This document shows, in pieces, positions 56,378 through 64,000 of a DNA stretch of 64,000 nucleotides. Each line of letters begins with the position of its first letter. The first letter of the stretch is position 1. The notes under the pieces are model-generated. The model was not told the origin of the DNA. It ran no database searches and saw only the letters and a list, made by a program, of their open reading frames with translations. This DNA is from Comamonas badia DSM 17552. Lineage in GTDB: Bacteria > Pseudomonadota > Gammaproteobacteria > Burkholderiales > Burkholderiaceae_C. The stretch spans positions 186,001-250,000 of the forward strand of contig NZ_AXVM01000003.1 of assembly GCF_000484635.1 (NCBI RefSeq), read 5' to 3'. The translations under genes and the position numbers were made by a program.

Positions 56378-57910
56378 ATGCAAGACATCAACCGGCGCGG
56401 CTTCATCGCGCACACCGGCCTGAGCATCGCGGCGCTGGGCAGCTTCGGCCCGCTGCAGGCGCTGGCGCAGACCAGCAACACCCTGACGATGGCCTACAAC
56501 GTCGATCTGCCCACCTGGGACCCGACGGTGGGCCCTTCGGCCGTCAACCCCACGATCCAGTCGCTGTACAAGGCGGTGTTCGCCCAGTTCGTCGACCAGA
56601 ACCCGGACCTGAGCTTCAAGCCCGACCTGCTGACCGAGTGGGGCTGGAACGCCGACAAGAGCAAGATCAGCCTGACGGTGCGCCAGGGCGCCAAGTGGCA
56701 CGACGGCAGCCCGGTCACGGCCGAGGACGTGGCCTGGTCGCTGCAGCGCGCGGGTGACCCCGCCACCGGCAACCCGATCCAGTTCATGTGGGGCAAGATC
56801 GCCAACATCAAGGCCGAGGGCGACAAGGTCACGGCCGACGTGAAAGAGTTCGATCCGGCCTTCTTCAAGTGGATGGGCTACCTCACCGGCTACATCCTGC
56901 CCAAGGCCTACTACGAGAAGGTGGGCAAGGAGGGCTTCGAGAAGAAGCCCGTGGGCAGCGGCCCCTACATGGTCGAGGAGTTCGTGCAGGGCTCGCACAT
57001 GAAGCTCAAGGCCTTCAAGGACTATTTCGGCGCCAAGCCGACGTTCGAGAACGTGGTGATCAAGTTCGTCACCGACCCCAGCGCCCGCGTGGCCGAGGTG
57101 GAGTCGGGCCGCTCGGACATGACGGTGGAAATCCCGATCGAGGAATACGAGCGCCTGACCAAGAAGGGCTTTGGCGGCACCAACGCGCCGGTGACCGACA
57201 TCGGCATGATCTTCATCACCAACGTCGAGCCCATGCTGGACGAGCGCGTGCGCCAGGCGCTGGCGTTCTCGATCAACAAGAAGGCGCTGACCGAAAAGCT
57301 GATGCGCGGCGCCGCGCGCCCGATCGACACGCTGGACGCGCCCGGCTACGAGGCCTACGACCCCAGCATCAAGGTGCCGTATGACCCGAAGAAGGCCAAG
57401 GCGCTGATGACCGAGGCCGGCTGGAGCAAGGACAAGCCGCTGCGCTTCAAGGTGCAGACCACGCGCGGCTTCAAGCCCAAGGACTACGAGGTGATGCAGG
57501 CCATCCTGGGCATGTGGAAGCCGCTCGGCGTGGAGGCCGATCTCGAGGTCTACGAGATCGCCAAGCACTTCGAGCTGCGCGCCCAGCACAAGCTGGCGCC
57601 GGCGGCCTTCTACAACTGGGGCGATGCGATCGGCGACCCGTCCACCTCCACCGGTTTTGCCATGTTCGGCCCCTCGCCGCACTCGGCCTGGAAGACCAAG
57701 GACCTGGACGACAGGATCGCGCCGCTCTGGGGCGAGAAGGACGAGGCCAAGCGCATCGCCGGCTACAAGGCGGTGAACCGCTACATCGCCGAGCACGCGC
57801 TGGTGATTCCGCTGTTCCAGTACTACCAGACGGTGGTGTTCCGCAAGGGCCTCTCGGCCAAGCCGCACGGCGCCGGCTTCGTGCTGCCGCAGGCGGTGCA
57901 CAAAGCGTGA
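56378..57910 (+). CDS. Peptide ABC transporter substrate-binding protein
   Basis: 510 residues, family 5 extracellular solute-binding protein. The N-terminus has a twin-arginine-type signal (NRRGFIAHTGLSIAALG, then ALA). Typical features are WHDGSPVTAEDVAWSLQRA, VGSGPYMVEEF, and VRQALAFSINKKALTEKLM. ATG at 56378 follows AAGGAG. It leads a five-gene Dpp/Opp-type importer; ligand may be a dipeptide, opine or nickel chelate. Confidence 0.92.
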   Translation: MQDINRRGFIAHTGLSIAALGSFGPLQALAQTSNTLTMAYNVDLPTWDPTVGPSAVNPTIQSLYKAVFAQFVDQNPDLSFKPDLLTEWGWNADKSKISLTVRQGAKWHDGSPVTAEDVAWSLQRAGDPATGNPIQFMWGKIANIKAEGDKVTADVKEFDPAFFKWMGYLTGYILPKAYYEKVGKEGFEKKPVGSGPYMVEEFVQGSHMKLKAFKDYFGAKPTFENVVIKFVTDPSARVAEVESGRSDMTVEIPIEEYERLTKKGFGGTNAPVTDIGMIFITNVEPMLDERVRQALAFSINKKALTEKLMRGAARPIDTLDAPGYEAYDPSIKVPYDPKKAKALMTEAGWSKDKPLRFKVQTTRGFKPKDYEVMQAILGMWKPLGVEADLEVYEIAKHFELRAQHKLAPAAFYNWGDAIGDPSTSTGFAMFGPSPHSAWKTKDLDDRIAPLWGEKDEAKRIAGYKAVNRYIAEHALVIPLFQYYQTVVFRKGLSAKPHGAGFVLPQAVHKA

Positions 57911-57960
57911 CGACGGCAGGATGGGGCGAGCGTCCCCATCCGCGCGGCTGAACTTCCCGC

Positions 57961-58974
57961 ATGAACGCGCGCTACTTCCTGCGGCGCCTGCTGCTGGCCG
58001 TGCCCACGCTGTTTGGCGTGGCGCTGGTGGTCTTCGTGCTGATCCGCGTGGTGCCGGGCGATCCGGTGGCGATGATGATCCCGCCGGGCGCCACGCCCGA
58101 GGACATCGCGCGGCTGCGTGCGTTCTACGGCCTGGACAAATCCATTCCCATGCAGTTCTGGCTCTGGCTGCAGGCGGCGCTGACGGGCGAGTTCGGCACC
58201 TCCATCACCTACAAGCAGGACGTGCTGGACCTGATCGCCGAGCGCCTGCCGGTGACGCTGGAGTTGGGCGTCGTCGCCATGCTGGTGGCCTGCCTGCTGG
58301 GCGGCGCGGCGGGCGTGATCTCGGCCGCGCGCCAGGGGCGCTGGCTCTCCACCCTGATCGACAACCTCGCGGCCGTGGTGCAGGCGATTCCCGACTTCCT
58401 CTGGGGCCTGATCTTCATCCTGCTGTTTGGCGTGGCCCTGCCCTGGCTGCCGATTTCCGGGCGCATTGATACGGCACTCAGCGAACAGGCAGGCGGCGGC
58501 TTCGTGCTGCTCAGCGGTCTGCTGCATGGGCGCTGGCAGATCGTCGGCTCCGACCTGCTCTACATGATCGCCCCCGCGCTGGCGCTGGCGCTCCCGGTGG
58601 CGGCGATGATCGCGCGCGTGCTCAAGGCCTCGATGCAGGAGGCGCTGGCCAGCGACTATGTGCGGCTCGCCCGCCTCAAAGGTCTGAGCGGCGTGCGCGT
58701 GCTGCTGTCCGAGGCGCTGCCCAACGCGCTGATTCCGGCGGTATCGCTCTCGGCCGTGCAGTTCGCCTTTCTGCTCGGCGGCACGGTGCTGGTGGAAAAA
58801 CTCTTCAGCTACCCGGGCCTGGGCAATCTCGCGATCAGCGCCGTCGTCGGGCGCGATCTGCCGCTGATCCAGGCCGTGGTGCTCACCTTCGCGGTGCTGT
58901 TCATCGCGATCAATCTGGCGGTCGATGTGCTGGTGCTGCTGCTGAACCCGCGTCTGCGCGGCGGCGGGCATTGA
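57961..58974 (+). CDS. Peptide ABC transporter permease (DppB type)
   Basis: 337 residues, six membrane helices. Starts MNARYFLRRLLLAVPTLFGV and has the binding-protein-dependent transport EAA-type loop (DYVRLARLKGLSGVRVLLSE ALPNALIPAVSLSAVQF). GTVLVEKLFSYPGLGNL is the usual DppB C-terminal motif. One base separates it from the next permease. Confidence 0.94.
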   Translation: MNARYFLRRLLLAVPTLFGVALVVFVLIRVVPGDPVAMMIPPGATPEDIARLRAFYGLDKSIPMQFWLWLQAALTGEFGTSITYKQDVLDLIAERLPVTLELGVVAMLVACLLGGAAGVISAARQGRWLSTLIDNLAAVVQAIPDFLWGLIFILLFGVALPWLPISGRIDTALSEQAGGGFVLLSGLLHGRWQIVGSDLLYMIAPALALALPVAAMIARVLKASMQEALASDYVRLARLKGLSGVRVLLSEALPNALIPAVSLSAVQFAFLLGGTVLVEKLFSYPGLGNLAISAVVGRDLPLIQAVVLTFAVLFIAINLAVDVLVLLLNPRLRGGGH

Positions 58975-58975
58975 A

Positions 58976-59868
58976 ATGTCAGAGCGTCAAAGCGTCTCCA
59001 CCACGCAGCGCCTGCTGCGCGATCCGCGCGTGCTGATCGGCGGGGCGATCTGCGCGGTCCTGCTGATCCTGGCGCTGTTCGCCGGCTGGATCGCGCCGCT
59101 CGATCCCGAAGACCAGGATCTGGGCGCATCGTTTGCCGCGCCGCTGCTCTGGAGCGGCGGCGATGCGGCTGCGGCGGAGGAGATCGACCCCGACGCAGCG
59201 CGCCACTGGCTGGGCACGGACAACCTCGGGCGCGACGTGCTCTCGCGCCTGGTGCATGGCGCGCGCACCGCCGTCATCGTGGCCACGGTCTCGGCGCTGC
59301 TCGCGGGTGTGGTGGGCACGCTGCTCGGGCTGCTCGCGGGCTACTTCGGCGGCCGGGTGGATGCGCTCATTTCGCGCATCGTCGATGTCTGGATGTCGTT
59401 TCCGCCGGTGCTGCTGGCGATCGTGCTGGTGTCGCTGATCGGCACCGGCCTCACCTCGGTGATCGCCGCCATCGTGATCGTGGACTGGACGCGCTTTTGC
59501 CGCGTGGTGCGCGCCGAGGCGCAGGCACAGACGGCGCTCGATTACGTCACCTCGGCGCGCATGCTGGGCCTGCCCGCGCGGCGCATTCTGCTGAGCGAAA
59601 TCCTGCCCAACGTGGCGCCGCTGCTCATCACGCTGGTGACGCTGGAGATGGGCATCGCCATCGTCGTCGAGGCCATGCTGAGCTTCGTCGGCCTCTCGGT
59701 CGCCTCGGGCGCCACCACCTGGGGCGGCATGATCGGCGAGGGGCGGCTCTACATCAACCAGGCGCCCTGGCTCATGCTGCTGCCCATGCTGGCGATGATC
59801 GTCTCGGTGCTGGGGCTGAACGCGCTCGGCGACGGCCTGCGGCGCCAGCTTGATCCGGTGGTGCGGCG

Positions 59869-59872
<4 letters not shown>
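58976..59872 (+). CDS. Peptide ABC transporter permease (DppC type)
   Basis: 298 residues, six membrane helices. N-terminal OppC_N segment (LIGGAICAVLLILALFAGWI), HWLGTDNLGRDVLSRLVHGA, and the EAA loop DYVTSARMLGLPARRILLSE. The stop overlaps the start of the first ATPase (ATGA). Confidence 0.94.
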
Positions 59873-60764
<892 letters not shown>

Positions 60765-60768
<4 letters not shown>

Positions 60769-61619
60769 CGCATGCCCAGCCTGCACTATTGACCGCAAAA
60801 GGCTTGCATCTGGCGCTGCCGGACAGCGCGCGCAAGCCGCTTTTTGGCGCCGCGCCGCTCAAGCCCATCCTGCGCGATATTTCCCTGCAGCTACCCGCCG
60901 CCGGCACCCTGGGCGTGATCGGCGAATCGGGCAGCGGCAAATCCACGCTCGCGCGGGTGCTGACCCTGCTGACCCCGCCGCAGCAGGGCCAGGTGCTGTT
61001 TCGCGGGCAGGACGTGGCACAGTTCTCGCCCCAGCAACTGGTGGACTACCGCACCCAGGTGCAACTGGTGTTCCAGGACCCGATGTCCTCACTCAACCCG
61101 CGCCGCCGGGTGCAGGCCCTCATCACCGAGCCGCTGCGCGCGCGCGGCAAGCTCACGGGCCGCGCCGACGCCGCGCGGCAGGCGGCAGCTTTGCTGGAAC
61201 GTGTGGGCCTGAGCCCCGCCTTGGCCTCACGTTATCCGCACGAGCTCTCGGGCGGGCAGCGCCAGCGCGTGGGCATCGCGCGCTCGCTGGCTTTGCAGCC
61301 CGCCGCCCTGATCGCCGACGAGATCACCTCCGGGCTGGATGTGTCGGCACAGGCGCGCATCGTCGCGCTGCTGCAGGAGCTGCGCCGCGATACCGGTCTG
61401 GCGCTGATCTTCATCAGCCACGACCTCTCACTGGTGCGCAGCCTGTGCGACGAGGTGCTGATCCTGCGCCGCGGCGTGGTGGTGGAGCAGGGGGAATCGG
61501 CAAGCATTTTTGCCAAGCCACAGCACGAGTACACGCGGGCGCTGCTGGATGCGATTCCGCTGCCGGTGCCGGATGCGGACTGGCTTACGCAGGGGGCGCT
61601 GGAGGCAGCAGAGGAATGA
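60765..61619 (+). CDS. Peptide ABC transporter ATPase (DppF type)
   Basis: 284 residues. Walker A GESGSGKSTLARVLT, signature LSGGQRQRVGIARSL, Walker B ALIADEITSGLDVS, and FQDPMSSLNPRRRVQAL typical of DppF/OppF. The C-terminal oligopeptide extension is cut short, as in its partner. Last gene before the GC drop. Confidence 0.92.
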
Positions 61620-61804
61620 CGGGATGGCTGTCGGCTACTGCGGTATGTAAGTTGCAGCACTCAGTGAACCGCAAACTTGAAATGACTGGGGCGGTCGCTA
61701 TGGGGCACACGGCTGAGACCGTGAGGCTGCGTATTCCAAGCCATGACGGGCACGGTTCCAAGCTGATGGTAGACACCGTTCCACGCTGGAGGCGCAAAGT
61801 ACCG
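61620..61804. other. Gap at the base-composition boundary
   Basis: 185 bp between the Dpp operon and the RiPP-type genes, which converge on it. GC falls here from the high value typical of the window to clearly lower. No terminator, repeat, tRNA end or integrase remnant was recognised. It may be the junction of a transferred segment. Confidence 0.5.
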
Positions 61805-62614
61805 CTAGGACAACAGACGGCTTAGTAGCCGCTGTCCATCTACTGTCAGGTGATCGACAAAAGATGCAGGGGCCAGTTGCTCGATATCTTCGCCGATTTC
61901 CTTGTGCCGCTTTTCCGCATAGTCCAGGGTCTCTTGAGAAGTCTTTGGAAGCTGGGTGAGCCATTGGTCAACGACTCGGAATACGTACAAGGCATGCATC
62001 AAACCCGAGACGGGGCGCTTGGAGCGCTTCCACGGCGAGTAATGATGGCCCTGGTCAACCTTCGCAATGGGAACGAGTTGCTCAATCAGCGACAGCTGAA
62101 GATGCATCGCTTCGTGCACAAGAGCTTCGGTTGTCCTCAAGGAGGAAAATCGACCTTCAGAGATGTTTAGGAACACCGAGAACGGGATGGATGGGTCGCT
62201 GTAGCTAACGTCAAACCCTGGTTCTGATGCCTCCAAAATGTGAGCGCGTTGTGCAACAGCGCCGACTGTCTCAGCCAACGAGGGCACTTGCTGAAGCAGG
62301 CTAAGCGCGCTCTCTAGGCCGGCAAGCCCGTACGTAGTGATCCAAGTCTCGTCTGCGAAGGGCGCGCCCTTCGATGACAGTTTTTGGGCGGCGAGCGCCG
62401 GGAGCAACTCGATGATGGTGCTAAGTTCAACCGCGCCTTGGGAAGGGACGTGCCAGACCCTTGAAGGCGGCACTGAGGCAATCCACTGGGAAGTTGAGTA
62501 CCCCTCAGATCGCGCCTCCGATTCCTTCACGAGCCGCTCTGCGAGACCCGGCCACCACAATGGTGTGGCAGGGTTACTCAAGCAGAGTTGGACGTGTTCA
62601 TGGGCTGTGAGCAC
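61805..62614 (-). CDS. HEXXH-motif putative peptide-modifying protein
   Basis: 269 residues. The central motif ALVHEAMHLQLSLIEQ (HEXXH) is followed by HHYSPWKRSKRPVSGLMHAL YVF, the pattern of the HEXXH proteins found beside radical SAM/SPASM maturases. Recent work describes some of these as 2-oxoglutarate-dependent peptide beta-hydroxylases rather than proteases. GTG start at 62614 overlaps the oxygenase gene by 37 bp. Lower GC than the rest of the window. Last of the three genes in this cassette. Confidence 0.8.
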   Translation of the reverse strand: MLTAHEHVQLCLSNPATPLWWPGLAERLVKESEARSEGYSTSQWIASVPPSRVWHVPSQGAVELSTIIELLPALAAQKLSSKGAPFADETWITTYGLAGLESALSLLQQVPSLAETVGAVAQRAHILEASEPGFDVSYSDPSIPFSVFLNISEGRFSSLRTTEALVHEAMHLQLSLIEQLVPIAKVDQGHHYSPWKRSKRPVSGLMHALYVFRVVDQWLTQLPKTSQETLDYAEKRHKEIGEDIEQLAPASFVDHLTVDGQRLLSRLLS

Positions 62615-63192
62615 TTCGTACGGGGAAAAAATGAGAGTACTAGCGTGTACCTATCCCCTGATTGGATGGGTGTCACCGCATGCAGGGATGCCTTTGAAAT
62701 TTCGAACACAACTCCGGTGTTGTGCACTGGGCGAAGGATGCGATGGACGTCAGAAGTGTCGTTGCTGTTGAATAAACACAGCAGCCCTCCGTTTGCGTCT
62801 TCCCAGCCACGATTGAGCTGAATCAGGAACCGGTGCGACTCTTCGCCGGGGATGAAGTCGTTGTGAACCTTGATGCGCTGTCCACGCGACAGGCGGTGCG
62901 CGGTAACGTCAATCCGCGTTGAAAGCTCGACACCAAAGCGGCTCTCCATGTGTTGTCGCAACTCGTCCAGCGCTTTGGGCGAGAACGCCTCTGCTAATTG
63001 GTCCGGGAGCACCGCGTCTTCGAAGCTGAACTCGTGCTGCTCGTAGAAGTCCGCGACTCGAAGACTCCAAGGGGCACCTTCCTCCAGCCATTCGAGCATG
63101 GAACTCGCTAGGGTCGGCTCCATGCATTTCGGAATGAGACCGTAGCGAAAAGGCGTGAGTTCAAGCGCTTTGGATTGCGATGCGAGGATCAA
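62578..63192 (-). CDS. 2-oxoglutarate/Fe(II) oxygenase of a cyclophane RiPP cluster
   Basis: 204 residues with a prolyl-hydroxylase-like double-stranded beta-helix. Iron ligands are His and Asp in KVHNDFIPGEESHRFLIQLN and the distal His in SLHAVTP; the 2-oxoglutarate Arg is in GDRYTLVLSFFP. It resembles the YhhC-type oxygenases that modify cyclophane peptides made by a radical SAM partner. TTG start at 63192 (GAGGGG upstream) overlaps the maturase end by 32 bp; ATG at 63123 is the alternative. Confidence 0.82.
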   Translation of the reverse strand: MILASQSKALELTPFRYGLIPKCMEPTLASSMLEWLEEGAPWSLRVADFYEQHEFSFEDAVLPDQLAEAFSPKALDELRQHMESRFGVELSTRIDVTAHRLSRGQRIKVHNDFIPGEESHRFLIQLNRGWEDANGGLLCLFNSNDTSDVHRILRPVHNTGVVFEISKASLHAVTPIQSGDRYTLVLSFFPRTKCSQPMNTSNSA

Positions 63193-64000
63193 TCCTCAAC
63201 CCCTCATTCTGGAGCCGTGAGGCCACTTTGGATATCAGCGCCTTCTGGTCGTTGCAGTAGACAGACGGGTTGTCGTACTCGGTTCCACTCCTCCAGCGGT
63301 GCAGCGGCATGCCACCGCCGCAGACTCGCAGGTACGGACAAGCCTTGCAAGTTGCAGCGGTCGGCCGCTGAAGGTCGTGGTACATCTTGAACTCAGCAGA
63401 TGCAAAAACATCAGTCAACTTGCTTGCCTTGACCGACCAAGCCTGGCTGAACTTGTCTGCACCATTGAAAGAGCTCTTCAACGTGTCGTTCTTGCTAATC
63501 GTGCCGTCGGTCTCGACGATGGCGATGCCGTACTCGGCATCGCCCAGACCTTCCTTGATACCGTGGCCACCGAGAGACAGCTTGATGATGTCATCAAGGA
63601 ACCGGACGCGCGGGGGGTTGGGGTCGGCTAGGTAGATGTCCAGTAGACGTCCCAACCAGTCTCCGTACTCGGTGGACTCGAACGACTCCTTGCCGTACGG
63701 CATGTTGCTGTGATTGCCGTCACGGTAAAGAAAGTCAATCGAAGGAGCGCCTAGCTCTTTGAAGTACTCGTAAACCGCCTTTGGGTTGCACGCAGGGTCT
63801 ATAACCGACAGGAGTCCGGCATAGAGGAACTCTGAGTCGGGATGGTGTCGAAGCACCTCGATACCAGCAACGACGCTGTCGTGCGTGCTCTCCCCCTTTT
63901 TTCCCAAACGGAACCGGTCGTTCACAGGTTTCGGCCCGTCGAGGCTCACAGAGATCGATACCTTGAAGCGCGAGCACAGGTCTGCAATCTCTGGCGTCAG
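63161..64000 (-). CDS. Radical SAM/SPASM peptide maturase, C-terminal part (cut by window edge)
   Basis: 279 codons remain; the frame is open to the last base. The part present covers the back of the radical SAM barrel (VSISVSLDGPKPVNDRFR; LYAGLLSVIDPACNPKAVYE YFKELGAPSIDFLY) and the SPASM domain, with auxiliary-cluster cysteines in CKACPYLRVCGGGMPLHRW and a later YCND. This CGGG-PLHR form belongs to FxsB-like, cyclophane-forming maturases. The CxxxCxxC motif should lie just right of the window. Confidence 0.87.
   Translation of the reverse strand: MTPEIADLCSRFKVSISVSLDGPKPVNDRFRLGKKGESTHDSVVAGIEVLRHHPDSEFLYAGLLSVIDPACNPKAVYEYFKELGAPSIDFLYRDGNHSNMPYGKESFESTEYGDWLGRLLDIYLADPNPPRVRFLDDIIKLSLGGHGIKEGLGDAEYGIAIVETDGTISKNDTLKSSFNGADKFSQAWSVKASKLTDVFASAEFKMYHDLQRPTAATCKACPYLRVCGGGMPLHRWRSGTEYDNPSVYCNDQKALISKVASRLQNEGLRIDPRIAIQSA

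Noticed and set aside
61620-61804. Short ORFs between dppF and the HEXXH gene as a possible RiPP precursor
   Set aside because: None has a ribosome binding site, leader-like sequence or repeated aromatic core, and the position is downstream of the maturation genes rather than upstream.

Overview
The window is a GC-rich bacterial chromosome segment whose gene content points to Burkholderiales, most likely family Comamonadaceae. The signs are a methionine synthase split so that the homocysteine-binding half is a separate gene, a torF-glnK-amt operon, the kdsD-kdsC-lptC cluster, metX-metW, fused Liv-type ABC transporter genes and a dispersed AT-rich hairpin repeat with a shared GATAGCT / AAGCGC core. 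No rRNA, tRNA, insertion sequence or CRISPR array was seen. The genus cannot be fixed from the sequence alone.

Layout, left to right. 0-4 kb: the end of argC, the MetH N-terminal half, recQ, and a glycine-rich RRM protein whose ribosome binding site lies in a hairpin. 4-7 kb (minus): kdsD-kdsC-lptC-SDR, all with overlapping start/stop codons, for Kdo synthesis and LPS export. 7-14.9 kb: a Kef-type antiporter, apt, two small uncharacterised genes, mnmE, an MFS exporter and a nitronate monooxygenase. 14.8-21 kb (minus): O-antigen ligase, glycosyltransferase, zinc-finger protein, ilvE, a membrane protein, radA and alr. 21-24 kb: lplT, a DMT transporter and a ProQ-family RNA chaperone. 24-28.3 kb: two ammonium transporter operons (torF-glnK-amt, and a mini-glnK-amt), each preceded by a sigma-54 promoter and a matching NtrC-like site at the same distance.

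28-34 kb: comM, a RES/Xre toxin-antitoxin pair, and a partly decayed four-gene operon of LprI/beta-propeller proteins followed by broken SHOCT and RCC1-repeat genes. 34-39 kb: a fused Liv-type ABC importer. 39-41.5 kb: ferredoxin-NADP reductase, a secreted peroxiredoxin and prmB. 41.7-50.4 kb: a complete aerobic molybdenum hydroxylase operon (coxS-L-M, then coxD-E-G-I and a MocA-like cytidylyltransferase) behind a sigma-54-like promoter. 50.5-54.3 kb: a fasciclin / sulfite-oxidase-like / cytochrome b operon facing an ECF sigma factor with an RskA-type anti-sigma factor; both units carry the same putative ECF promoter. 54.4-56.2 kb: metX-metW behind a SAM-II-type riboswitch and terminator. 56.4-61.6 kb: a Dpp-type peptide ABC importer.

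61.6-64 kb: GC drops visibly and the last three genes, running in from the right edge, encode a radical SAM/SPASM peptide maturase (cut by the window end), a 2-oxoglutarate/Fe(II) oxygenase and an HEXXH-motif protein. This looks like a horizontally acquired RiPP maturation cassette, and is the most likely place for novel chemistry. The precursor peptide is not in the window. Another unusual theme is that copies of the intergenic hairpin repeat appear to have become coding sequence inside the SDR, PrmB and possibly Liv genes.
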